Assembly: GCF_002920635.1 (NCBI RefSeq)
Contig: NZ_PQSR01000044.1
Location: forward strand, 1-55,933
Length of the DNA stretch: 55,933 nt
Direction of reading: 5' to 3'
Source: Streptomyces sp. Ru72
GTDB lineage: Bacteria > Actinomycetota > Actinomycetes > Streptomycetales > Streptomycetaceae
The notes beneath the pieces were generated by a model that did not search any database, was not told the origin of the DNA, and saw only the letters and a program-made list of their open reading frames with translations. Shown one piece after another: positions 25,475-33,060 of this stretch; the stretch's first letter is position 1; each line of letters opens with the position of its first letter. A program made the translations under genes and the position numbers.

Positions 25475-26704
25475 ATGACCCGCCTGATGCCGAACACCGG
25501 ACCCCAGCGCGTCCTCGCCGTCTCGAACTTCATCTACACCATCGGCAGCGGCCTCTATCTCACCGCCGGAGTGCTGTACTTCACCGAGGCGGTTCACCTT
25601 CCGGCAGGTCAGGTGGGCCTCGGGCTCGGCATCGCCGGTCTTCTCGCACTGGCCGTGGGCGTCGCGGTGGGCCATCTGGCCGACCGGCACGGAGCAAGGG
25701 GCATCTACGCCGCCACCCTGGTTGTCCAGGCGCTGGCGACGGCCGGCTTCGTCCTGACGGACAGCTTCTGGCCGTTCGTCCTCACCGTCTGCGCGGCCGC
25801 CGCGGCGAAGGCTGCCGGAATAGCCGCACGCTCACCGCTCATCAGGTACTACGGAGGGGACCGGCCGCAGGAGTTCCGGGCCTACCTGCGTGCGGTGACC
25901 AACGTCGGCATCTCCCTCGGTGCCGTGCTGGCAGGCTGGGTCGTTCAGGTGGGCACGCCCACTTCCTATCGGCTCATGGTCATCGGCAACGCCAGCGCCT
26001 TCGTGGTCTCCGCAGCGATCCTGGTCCTCCTGCCGCCGGTCGCGCCCGTCCCCACCACCGGCGGCCCTCGCTGGATCGCCCTGCGGGACAGTCCCTACCT
26101 ACTGCTGACCGTCCTCGACGGCATCATGGCCATCCAGTTCAAGGTGCTCACCGTGGCCATCCCGCTCTGGATCGTCGGTGTCACCACCGCCCCGCACTGG
26201 CTCATTTCGGCCACGATGCTGACCGGCACCGTCATCGTCGTCGCCTTCCAGGTGCGAGCCAGCCGCACCATCGATTCCCCCGCCGCCGGCGCAAACGCCT
26301 ACCGCCGGGCAGGCGTGGCCTTCCTCGTCGCCTGCTCCCTGATCTCGCTGTCCGCAGGCATACCGGCGTGGGCCGCCGCAACCCTGCTCGTCACCGCGGT
26401 GGTGATCCACACGGTCGGCGAACTATGGCACTCCGCCGCAGGCTTCGAGGTGTCCTTCGCCCTCGCCCCGGGGCACGCCACCGGCCAGTACCTGGGTGTC
26501 TTCGGTCTCGGCGCCGGCCTCGCCGAGGCCCTCGGCCCAGGACTGCTCATCGCGCTGTGCATCACCTGGGGCCGCCCCGGATGGTATGTCGCGGGAGCCA
26601 TGTTTGCGCTGACAGGCTTGGCAGCACGCCCTGCTGTCCGCTGGGCGCAGCGCCATCAGCACGCTGTACAGACGCAGCTTGCCCCTGCCGAGAGGGCACT
26701 CTGA
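25475..26704 (+). CDS. MFS transporter
   Basis: The predicted protein has 409 residues with twelve predicted helices. The MFS signature between helices 2 and 3 is GVAVGHLADRHGARGIY (the usual GxLaDRxGrr), and helix 4 carries RSPLIRYYGGDRPQEFRAYL. The N-terminus (VSNFIYTIGSGLYLTAGVLY) and the repeat symmetry fit drug:H+ exporters of actinomycetes. GGAG lies 8 nt upstream of the ATG. An AT-rich TTGCA dyad in the promoter region suggests repression by a MarR protein, a common pairing; a MarR gene lies 2.3 kb downstream beyond transposase debris. The substrate is unknown. Confidence 0.92.
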   Translation: MTRLMPNTGPQRVLAVSNFIYTIGSGLYLTAGVLYFTEAVHLPAGQVGLGLGIAGLLALAVGVAVGHLADRHGARGIYAATLVVQALATAGFVLTDSFWPFVLTVCAAAAAKAAGIAARSPLIRYYGGDRPQEFRAYLRAVTNVGISLGAVLAGWVVQVGTPTSYRLMVIGNASAFVVSAAILVLLPPVAPVPTTGGPRWIALRDSPYLLLTVLDGIMAIQFKVLTVAIPLWIVGVTTAPHWLISATMLTGTVIVVAFQVRASRTIDSPAAGANAYRRAGVAFLVACSLISLSAGIPAWAAATLLVTAVVIHTVGELWHSAAGFEVSFALAPGHATGQYLGVFGLGAGLAEALGPGLLIALCITWGRPGWYVAGAMFALTGLAARPAVRWAQRHQHAVQTQLAPAERAL

Positions 26705-26749
26705 ACCAATATGCCGACTACGACGTTGGCCCGGATATGAGGCGCCGTC

Positions 26750-26885
26750 CGGGTGATCGCCTGGTCCTTCGGCGGCTTCCACACCGGCCGACAGCGAGGC
26801 GGTCCCACCGGTCGCGGTACGGGAGGCGGACCGTGTCGCCTGCGCCCTGGTAGCCCTTGTCCGCCCAGCCCGTGTCGTCCCGGCA
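26750..26885 (-). pseudogene. IS5-type transposase fragment
   Basis: The minus strand reads TGWADKGYQGAGDTVRLPYR then DRWDRLAVGR. This is the middle-to-late part (GxxGDKGYQGAG...) of a DDE_Tnp_4 transposase. It is an inverted copy, 82 of 87 bp identical, of a segment at 27703-27789. Nothing else of the gene remains. Confidence 0.8.
26784..26870 (-). repeat. 87-bp inverted repeat, copy 1
   Basis: Reverse complement of 27703-27789 with about five mismatches by eye; both arms are transposase fragments. They flank a small membrane-protein gene. Confidence 0.85.
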
Positions 26886-27137
26886 CACCCCGCGTCTGCC
26901 TCTCCCTCATGAACTGCCGCCCGTCACGGGGCCGCAGCGGTCAGCCATGGCCGCGATCAGTCGAGCAGGAAGGTTGCAGACCGGCTGCTCGAACGGCACC
27001 CGGATGGGCGGGCGGACGGACCTGCCGTCGCCCCGCGAGCAGCGCGCTGTAGCAGAACCGTGGGCCTGCGAGCCGCCGTCCTCACCCGCGTGGTCATCCA
27101 CTCGGAGACCATCCACCCCGACCTGCGAGCCGCCAGG

Positions 27138-27326
27138 TCAGCCACCGGCCTTTCTGTCGAACCATCCGAGCGACCGGACGACGGACGCGCCGACAAAGAG
27201 GATGCCGAGAGGAACGATCGTGAACCAGGCGGCACCGGCTTTCATGGCCGCGAGCAGGGCGATGGCGCCGATGGCCAGCGCCAGGAGCACGAGCATCCCC
27301 AGAAGGACACGAATCTTGGAAACCAA
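27138..27326 (-). CDS. Small two-helix membrane protein, probable
   Basis: The predicted protein has 62 residues if the TTG preceded by GGAG at a 7-nt spacing is the start. Two hydrophobic helices (VLLGMLVLLALAIGAIALLA and WFTIVPLGILFVGASVV) are joined by a short loop, and a basic end (RSLGWFDRKAGG) closes the protein. It resembles orphan two-helix proteins common in Streptomyces, with no named family. It lies between inverted copies of a transposase fragment, so it may be mobile cargo or a leftover. A longer in-frame start exists, but the extension is not protein-like. Confidence 0.5.
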   Translation of the reverse strand: MVSKIRVLLGMLVLLALAIGAIALLAAMKAGAAWFTIVPLGILFVGASVVRSLGWFDRKAGG

Positions 27327-27702
27327 CGCAGGACTCTCCAATGTTCGGCTGGGCTCTGTCGACTTGACAGCGGTCGCTACCCGTTCGACCGCCGGCGTCG
27401 GTTGCGCGGTAGGGAGACAGCAAGCTCCCCGGCGTGACACCACGGCTCCGTCAGGAAGCTCATGGGGCGAGTCTCCCAACGCTGCCTTCCGGAGGCTCCC
27501 GTAGAACTACGTAATCGAATACGTAGGTTCACCGGCCGGGGCGGGGCGAAGCCCATGGATGTGGCCCATGAACGTGCAGGTCGTAGCCGACCCCAAGGGG
27601 CGTCTGCTGTGGGCTTCACCGGCCCTGGCCGATGCCGTCCATGACGTCCGGGCGGCCCGCGAACACGGCATCACCGACGGTCTCGCCGAGGCCGGCATCA
27701 CC

Positions 27703-27789
27703 GGCTGGGCAGACAAGGGCTACCAGGGCGCAGGCGACACGGTCCGCCTCTCGTGCCGCGACCAGTGGGACCGCCTCCCTGTCGGCCGG
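27703..27789 (+). repeat. 87-bp inverted repeat, copy 2
   Basis: Near-identical inverted partner of 26784-26870; lies in the transposase part of the chimeric frame. Confidence 0.85.
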
Positions 27790-28898
27790 CAGGCCGCCCA
27801 CCGACCCCACGCAAAAGTCCGGGTCCTGGTCGAACAGGCCATCGCCACCCTCAAGTCCGTTGACGCCTGCGACTGGGCCTGGCGCGGCCCCGAGTGGCTG
27901 CGCCCGGCGGTCGGCGGCCTCGCGCTCGGCCTGGTACTGCTCGCGCTGCCCGAGATGTACGGCGTCGGCTATCCGGTGCTGCAGAAGGCGGCCGAGGGCG
28001 GGTACGCGGTCGGCTTCCTGCTGCTCCTGCTGGCGGGCAAGATGCCGGCGGCCAGCCTGACCATCGGCATCGGCGGCTCGGGCGGGGTATTCGCCCCCAG
28101 CCTGTTCATCGGGGCCATGCTCGGCTCGGCATACGGGGCGACCGCCCACCAACTGCTGCCCCAGTCGGCAGGCCCGGTCGGCGCGTACGCACTGATCGGC
28201 ATGGGCGCCGTCGTCGCCGGCGCGGCCCGAGCGCCGATCACCGCCGTGGTCATCCTCTTCGAGCTCACCGGCGAGTACTCGATCATCCTGCCGCTGATGA
28301 CGGCCATCGTGCTGGCCACCGCGACCAGCCGCCTGCTGACGGGCGACACCATCTACACGCTCAAGCTGCGCCGCCGCGGCATCGACCTCGAAGGCCCCGC
28401 GCGCGGCGCGCAGATCGGAGCCCAGCCTGTCGGCGCCGTCATGGATCCCCTGCCCTCCCCGCTTCCCGCGTCCACCACGCTCGCCGACGCGGCCGACCTG
28501 CTGAGCCTGTCCGGCCACGGGGCCCTTCCGGTGACAGACGACTCCGGGGAGTACGTCGGCGTCGTCACCGCCCAGGCGGTGGCCGAGGCCCTCGCCGAAC
28601 AGCCGGACGCAGCGCCGACGCTCGTCGGACAGCTCGCCGAGCAGCCACCGCGGCGGCAGACCGACGAACTCCGCAGCCCCCACAGCACAGATCGCACATG
28701 CTCCATGAGATGCTGCTCCACCCCGGACGGAAGCCGATGCCGTCGTCGCACGCCGTCTCACCCCAGTGCTTCCCGCCCGTCAGCGGTTCCGCATCCCGCC
28801 GCACCGGAGAAGGGAACGCCCTACCCGGCCGGACACACCACGTGGGGCCCGCAGCAGGCACGGAAGGCGGCTGCGGAGCCCCACGTTCGTCACTTCAC

Positions 28899-28911
28899 TT
28901 GCATTATGCAA
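28899..28911. promoter_or_regulatory. TTGCA-TTA-TGCAA dyad, candidate MarR site
   Basis: A perfect 13-bp dyad with the same half-sites as the one upstream of the MFS gene. It lies 48 bp beyond the 3' end of the MarR gene and just inside the degenerate tail of the ClC chimera. This is an odd place for an operator unless the region was rearranged. Confidence 0.4.
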
Positions 28912-28958
28912 AACGAGTCCGGTTCAGAGAAGAGCGGTCCAGGGACCGAGGCCTGAGA

Positions 28959-29504
28959 TCACGAGGAGTCAGGCCCGTGGGTGACCGCGACGTCCGCCAC
29001 CCAGCCCAGTGGATGCGGCTGCGAGTCGTCGACCGTGGGTACGGCGGGCTCCGCACCCGCCTGGTTGAAGGCGTTCAGGGCCTCGATCAGCGCGAGCCGC
29101 TCCGTCGGGCGGAGCCGTTCGACGATCGCCGCGATCTCGGCACGGCGCCGGGCGGTGACGTCCTCGACGATGCGCCGTCCCTCCTCAGTGAGCTGCAGCA
29201 GGGTTTCGCGGCGGTTGTCGGGGTTGGGCCGTCGGTCGGCGAGCCCCGCCGCGATGAGCCGGTCGACCATGCGCATCGCCGTCGACGGCGCCACCTGGAG
29301 CAGGTCGGCAAGCGCGACGAGCTTCGTAGCCCCCCGGGTGGACAGCACCACCAGCATCCGGAACTGCGGGACGGTCACCCGCTCCTCCACCTCGGCGAGT
29401 GAGCGGGCGGACACCGCCACCAGCAGCCGAGAAGCAGTCAGCACCGCCTGCGTGACCGCGTCAACATCGTCCATCGCCCCTGCGGGGTTCTTCCGTTCCG
29501 GCAT
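28959..29504 (-). CDS. MarR-family transcriptional regulator
   Basis: The predicted protein has 181 residues. The winged HTH shows TVPQFRMLVVLSTRGATKLV, ALADLLQVAPSTAMRMVDRL and GLADRRPNPDNRRETLLQLT. The DNRRETLLQLTEEGRR wing motif is the MarR signature (DxRxxxlxLTexG). N- and C-terminal helices for dimerisation flank it. It presumably represses a drug-efflux or stress gene on binding a phenolic ligand. The MFS gene at 25.5 kb, with a TTGCA dyad in its promoter, is the best candidate target, the intervening DNA being transposase-derived. No close divergent partner exists on its 5' side. Confidence 0.92.
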   Translation of the reverse strand: MPERKNPAGAMDDVDAVTQAVLTASRLLVAVSARSLAEVEERVTVPQFRMLVVLSTRGATKLVALADLLQVAPSTAMRMVDRLIAAGLADRRPNPDNRRETLLQLTEEGRRIVEDVTARRRAEIAAIVERLRPTERLALIEALNAFNQAGAEPAVPTVDDSQPHPLGWVADVAVTHGPDSS

Positions 29505-29649
29505 GCGTCCTTTCTACCGCGTCACCTTCCCGGCCCACTCACGCGACGGGAACAGATCTTCACCCCGCCGGAATGCGGCACCGGAGCAGGAGCATCACCG
29601 TGCCGCCGAAGGCCGGCTGAGCGATACAGGGTGCGGCACCGCCCACTCC

Positions 29650-29925
29650 TCAGGCAGAGAGCGCCGGTTCCTGCCCGCCCGGGTCATACGCGCACGCGGC
29701 CGCCAACTCGTCCAGAGACACATGCAGCGCGGCGGCCAGGGCTGCCACGGTGAAGAAGGCTGGGGTCGGGGCCCGGCCCGTCTCGATCTTGCGCAGGGTC
29801 TCCGCGGAAATCCCCGCCGCGGCCGCCACCTCCGCCATGCTCCGGCTTCCGCGCGCTCTGCGCAGCAGCGCGCCGAACCGCTCGCCGCGTTCCCGTTCCC
29901 ACGGTGTCAGAGGAGTCCTCACCAT
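29650..29925 (-). CDS. XRE-family HTH regulator
   Basis: The predicted protein has 91 residues. The N-terminus (TPWERERGERFGALLRRARG) leads into a Cro/CI-type HTH: SMAEVAAAAGISAETLRKIE then TGRAPTPAFFTVAALAAALH and VSLDELAAAC. It is a compact single-domain repressor. It is transcribed divergently from a methionine aminopeptidase gene, and a 22-bp near-palindrome lies 8 bp from its ATG. This is the arrangement expected for autoregulation and control of the neighbour. The start ATG is chosen at the end of that operator region. Confidence 0.9.
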   Translation of the reverse strand: MVRTPLTPWERERGERFGALLRRARGSRSMAEVAAAAGISAETLRKIETGRAPTPAFFTVAALAAALHVSLDELAAACAYDPGGQEPALSA

Positions 29926-29932
29926 GACCGTG

Positions 29933-29954
29933 ATACTAATACCGGTATAAGTAT
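29933..29954. promoter_or_regulatory. 22-bp palindrome, operator of the XRE/map divergent promoters
   Basis: ATACTAATACCGGTATAAGTAT is palindromic at 20 of 22 positions, centred on CCGG, and AT-rich in a GC-rich genome. It lies between the divergent XRE regulator (8 bp from its ATG) and map (31 bp from its ATG). Confidence 0.75.
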
Positions 29955-29985
29955 TGGGTCCGCTCGAGGTGGGAAGTCGCAGCAC

Positions 29986-30753
29986 ATGGTGGAGATCAAG
30001 ACCGATGCCGCATTGGACGCGATGCGGGAAGCCGGACGTGTGGTGGCCCGCGCCCTGGCCGCAGTCCGAGAAGCAGCGGGCGTGGGGGTGTCCCTGCAAG
30101 AACTCGACGAAGCGGCCCGGTCGGTTCTGGCCGAGGCCGGAGCCGGCTCCCCCTTCCTCGGGTACCGGCCGTCCTTCGCCCCGGTCGCCTTCCCCGCCGT
30201 GATCTGCACGTCCGTGAACGACGCCGTCTCGCACGGCATCCCCACCGGCTACCGGCTGCGCGACGGCGACCTGGTGAGCATCGACTGCGGCGCCCAGCTC
30301 GACGGCTGGACGGGCGACGCGGCCATCACCTTCACCGTCGGAACACCGCGCCCCGGCGACCTCGACCTGATCGACGCCACCCAGCAGGCCCTCGACGCCG
30401 GCATCGCCGCCGCCCAGGTGGGCAGCCGCATCGGCGACATCTCCCACGCCATCGACACCGTCGCCCGCAAGGCCGGCTGCGGCATGCCCGCCGACTTCGG
30501 CGGCCACGGCATCGGCCGCCACATGCACGAAGACCCTCATGTTCCCAACCGCGGCCGCCCCGGCCGCGGTTTTCCCCTCCGGCACGGCCTGGTCCTCGCC
30601 ATCGAACCCATGCTCATGGCCGGCGGGCAGAACAGCTACCGCACCGATATCGACGGCTGGACCCTGCGCACCACCGACGGCAGCAGGGCCGCCCACATCG
30701 AACACACCGTCGCCATCACCGACCAGGGCCCACGCATCCTGACCCTGCCGTGA
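29986..30753 (+). CDS. map: Type I methionine aminopeptidase
   Basis: The predicted protein has 255 residues. The pita-bread fold metal ligands are all present: the two Asp in SIDCGAQLDGWTGDAAITF, the His in GGHGIGRHMHEDP, and the Glu residues in LAIEPM and AHIEHTVAIT. The substrate-side His is in NDAVSHGIP. It should remove N-terminal Met from nascent proteins. The N-terminus (MVEIKTDAALDAMREAGRVV) is short, with no zinc-finger extension. Because it is under its own XRE regulator and outside a ribosomal-protein operon, it is likely a second, conditionally expressed MAP instead of the housekeeping one. No Shine-Dalgarno better than GGGAAG is seen. Confidence 0.93.
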   Translation: MVEIKTDAALDAMREAGRVVARALAAVREAAGVGVSLQELDEAARSVLAEAGAGSPFLGYRPSFAPVAFPAVICTSVNDAVSHGIPTGYRLRDGDLVSIDCGAQLDGWTGDAAITFTVGTPRPGDLDLIDATQQALDAGIAAAQVGSRIGDISHAIDTVARKAGCGMPADFGGHGIGRHMHEDPHVPNRGRPGRGFPLRHGLVLAIEPMLMAGGQNSYRTDIDGWTLRTTDGSRAAHIEHTVAITDQGPRILTLP

Positions 30754-30754
30754 T

Positions 30755-31000
30755 GTAGTCCCGGACGAGGTCGTTGCGACCGTAGCCGTTGACGTCGCCG
30801 ACGCTGGCGAAGGCGGAAATCCGGCCCCAGCCGCCGCCGAGGAGCTGCCGGGCGCCGAAGGAGCCGAGTCCGGCCGAGTCCGTTGCCGGGGTACTGGTCG
30901 TCGGTCTCGAACACGGTGAACACCACACGGTCGAAACGGCCGGGATGCGCTGCCTGCCGACACCAACGGCGACCGAGCCAAGCCGGCTGCCGAAACCATG
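30755..31000 (-). pseudogene. FG-GAP/VCBS-repeat protein remnant
   Basis: Minus-strand stretches in two frames give FDRVVFTVFETDDQYPGNGL and then GSFGARQLLGGGWGRISAFA followed by SVGDVNGYGRNDLV. The GDVNGxGRxDLV motif is the calcium-binding FG-GAP/VCBS repeat of secreted Streptomyces proteins. A frameshift joins the pieces and both ends are missing. Confidence 0.5.
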
Positions 31001-31110
31001 GCGACGGCGGGCCCAGCCTCGGCGCGCCGTTCAAGCCTGCGGCGCCACCCGCCCGCCCCTGGCTCGGGCGTATCTTTACCCTCACCCAGGGCGGGGTTGA
31101 GCCCAGCGCG

Positions 31111-31455
31111 TCACTGGTTCACCACGTCGAAGGGCTCGTCGTGCCAGCGCCAGCCGGCGGTGCCGTCGTCGTGAATGTGCAGCAAGAACTCAGCGACCGG
31201 GCTGCCGTCGGGAAACGTCATGGTGAGCGCCCTTCGGATCCGGGTGTAGCAGGCGTCGGCCCGCTCCCAGTCCTCCTCGTCGACAGCCCGCTCCTGCTCA
31301 GTGAAGAGCGGGCGGAATGCCTCAAACCCAGGAAGTGTCTCGACTTCGGCGTGAGTCCAGGGCATGTCGGCTCCGGTCACGGTCAGCCGGGCAATCTCCT
31401 GGTCGCCGTGGTGGAGCCGCCAGATACTGCCGGTGGTCAGGTTCCGGTTGGTCAT
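31111..31455 (-). CDS. Conserved hypothetical protein
   Basis: The predicted protein has 114 residues starting MTNRNLTTGSIWRLHHGDQE. It is soluble and acidic, with regular alternation: IARLTVTGADMPWTHAEVET, GFEAFRPLFTEQERAVDEED and TMTFPDGSPVAEFLLHIHDD, ending GWRWHDEPFD. It resembles small single-domain Streptomyces proteins that I cannot place in a named family. A longer in-frame start exists 13 codons upstream, but the extension (LDARQGDRHHG) is not conserved-looking. Its neighbours are relics. Confidence 0.7.
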   Translation of the reverse strand: MTNRNLTTGSIWRLHHGDQEIARLTVTGADMPWTHAEVETLPGFEAFRPLFTEQERAVDEEDWERADACYTRIRRALTMTFPDGSPVAEFLLHIHDDGTAGWRWHDEPFDVVNQ

Positions 31456-31689
31456 GTCGCCATGATGGCGATCACCCTGCCGGGCGTCGAGCACGGAGCG
31501 ACCGCTGTCCCATCCAATCCGAGTCGGCAGTTGGTGAGGACTGACCCGTCGGTTGGCTCTCGTGGAACGGAGCGCGCGCGATGGGCAGCGCCCTGAGTGT
31601 CCATTACCGGCCTGGTGATGTGCTGATGCTGGCGTGCCCGTTCACCGAGACCGCTGTCTCCCTGCGGTCCCTGCCCGGCATGGGGCCGA

Positions 31690-31828
31690 TACTCGGGGAG
31701 GAGTTCGTCTGGTCCGGCGGTGGTACGACGTATCCCGACACCTCGCACCAGAAACGAGCGACGCGCTCAGGTTCTGCGCAGTCGAAGGTGACTTGGACCT
31801 GCTTGATCGATGACATCGGCGCCACCAT
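31690..31828 (-). pseudogene. VOC-family protein, truncated after the first strands
   Basis: The translation MSSIKQVQVTFDCAEPERVA then RFWCEVSGYVVPPP is the typical start of a large actinobacterial VOC group. After PPP the similarity stops and the frame runs into unrelated sequence. No second module is found downstream. Confidence 0.65.
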
Positions 31829-31997
31829 GACAGTAAGGCGCTATCACTCATCTCCCGGTAGGCATCCGCACGTCGGGTTGCCCTCCGCGTTCGCGTGAGC
31901 CGGGCAGCTCGCACAAACTGCCCGGCTGATTCCACCGTCATCTTCACGACAGTGGTGGCTTCGGCGACCCGTATCACCGCCGGTCTCGCCGTCGAGG
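31829..31997. other. Gap upstream of the VOC remnant
   Basis: No gene recognised; it separates the VOC relic from the 3' end of the AhpD-like gene. Confidence 0.3.
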
Positions 31998-32456
31998 TCA
32001 GCTGCCGACGGCGTACCGGCTGGTGATCGCGACTCGGTTGAAGGCGTTCATCACGGTTGCCAGCCAGGCGATTGCCGAGACCTGGTCTTCGGTGAGTACG
32101 GCCGCGGCGGCATCGAAGTCCTCGTCGCTGACGTGACCGTCCGGAACGCGTGTGATCGCCTCGGTCAGGCGGAGGGCGGCGCGGTCGGTGTCGGAGAAGT
32201 AGCCGGTCTCTTCCCATGCGGGCAGTACGGCGATCCGGTCGGGGTTCTCGCCCTTCTTGAGGGCGTCGCGGGTATGCATGCGCAGGCAGAACGCGCAGCC
32301 GTTGATCTGGGAGGTGCGGATCCTCAGCAGCTCGACCAGAAGCGGGTCGAGGCCCGCTGCGGCAGCGGCCTTTCCCACCTCCGAGGACAGGGCGATGAGA
32401 GTCTTGTAGGCAGCCGGGTGCTGCTCGCCGATGTTGACGCGCTGGGGGCCGGTCAT
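31998..32456 (-). CDS. Carboxymuconolactone decarboxylase/AhpD-like alkylhydroperoxidase
   Basis: The predicted protein has 152 residues. The AhpD core motif INGCAFCLRMH provides the redox CxxC (C54, C57) and the downstream His (H61) of the relay. The surrounding helices (LLVELLRIRTSQ, AALRLTEAITRV, IAWLATVMNAFNRVAI) match the CMD family. It probably reduces peroxides or related electrophiles. It is the last gene of a run (oxidoreductase, cupin, AhpD) downstream of an ECF41 sigma factor. CMD, oxidoreductase and epimerase (COE) genes are the known partners of ECF41. A 124-bp gap separates it from the cupin gene, with no second ECF41-type promoter visible. Confidence 0.93.
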   Translation of the reverse strand: MTGPQRVNIGEQHPAAYKTLIALSSEVGKAAAAAGLDPLLVELLRIRTSQINGCAFCLRMHTRDALKKGENPDRIAVLPAWEETGYFSDTDRAALRLTEAITRVPDGHVSDEDFDAAAAVLTEDQVSAIAWLATVMNAFNRVAITSRYAVGS

Positions 32457-32580
32457 TGTTCGTGTGTTTCCTTCGTGTGGTCTGCGCCGCGCCCTTCGGG
32501 CACGTCTTGGTGTCGGGTGGTGTACGTACCGGCAGGGGCACAGTTCGTGCGGAGTGTCGCCGCTCGCTGCGTGCCCTGGG

Positions 32581-33045
32581 CTACGACTTGGGGTCGTCGA
32601 CCTTGAGTTCGTCTCCGGTGTTGGAGACGAAGACGACCAGGAGCTTGGCCGGCTTGGTCGCGCTGGTGTTCTCGGTGAGGATGTGGTGGGCGCCCGGCTG
32701 CTCGACCCAGTTCTCGCCCTGGTGGTAGGTGGTAACGGGCTTGTCGTCGACCTTGCTGCGCACGGTGCCTTCGAGGACGTAGGCGTAGACGAACGCCTGG
32801 CCGTGCCGGTGCGGCAGCGCGCTTGCGTTGGGCGGGAAGTCGACGACCGCTGAGGTGAACGTCTTGCCCTTCACATTCGGCAGGGCCTGCTGCAGCAGCG
32901 GTATGAAGGTTTCGACGGGGCGCGTCGATGCCGCGGCTGTCACCGGGACCTTTGCATGGGCGGGCTGGTTGGAGGCCGAGCAGGCCGTGGCCGCGGTCAG
33001 CGTGGCGACGGCCAGGAGGCCGGCGGCGATTCGCATTTCGATCAC
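32581..33045 (-). CDS. Cupin-domain lipoprotein
   Basis: The predicted protein has 154 residues starting at GTG with AGGAG 7 nt upstream. A lipoprotein signal peptide (RIAAGLLAVATLTAATAC) ends in a lipobox-like TAAC-type cysteine (C22). The mature part is a single cupin: FPPNASALPHRHGQAFVYAY, VLEGTVRSKVDDKPVTTY and GENWVEQPGAHHILTENTSA. The metal ligands would be the His pair in PHRHG, the Glu equivalent replaced by Gln or Ala, and the HH in GAHH. It is presumably anchored outside the membrane. It lies 15 bp downstream of the oxidoreductase, so it is certainly co-transcribed, and belongs to the ECF41-linked cluster. Confidence 0.88.
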   Translation of the reverse strand: MIEMRIAAGLLAVATLTAATACSASNQPAHAKVPVTAAASTRPVETFIPLLQQALPNVKGKTFTSAVVDFPPNASALPHRHGQAFVYAYVLEGTVRSKVDDKPVTTYHQGENWVEQPGAHHILTENTSATKPAKLLVVFVSNTGDELKVDDPKS

Positions 33046-33060
33046 GATGGGTCTCCTGGT

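Larger units (their letters stand above)
27559..28956 (+). pseudogene. In-frame chimera: IS5 transposase fragment fused to ClC chloride channel C-terminal half
   Basis: One uninterrupted 465-codon frame joins two unrelated parts. Codons about 1-98 are transposase (DGLAEAGITGWADKGYQGAG, HAKVRVLVEQAIATLKS). From about codon 108 the sequence is a voltage-gated ClC channel. It has the late helices with KMPAASLTIGIGGSGGVFAP then SLFIGAMLGSAYG, the GMGAVVAGAARAPITAVVIL and FELTGEYSIILPLMTA stretch, and a first CBS domain (SGHGALPVTDDSGEYVGVVT). The N-terminal half of the channel, with the GSGIP and GREGP selectivity motifs, is absent. After about codon 365 the frame degenerates, so the second CBS is lost. 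A functional channel is unlikely, but the fusion keeps the frame open. Confidence 0.85.

Noticed and set aside
24424..26853. Plus-strand frame of 809 codons over the DHFR-family and MFS genes
   Set aside because: It overlaps two intact genes in other frames or strands and consists of Arg/Pro/His-rich shadow sequence.
30883..31596. Plus-strand frame of 237 codons across the hypothetical gene
   Set aside because: Antisense shadow of a minus-strand gene and of the FG-GAP relic; no domain.
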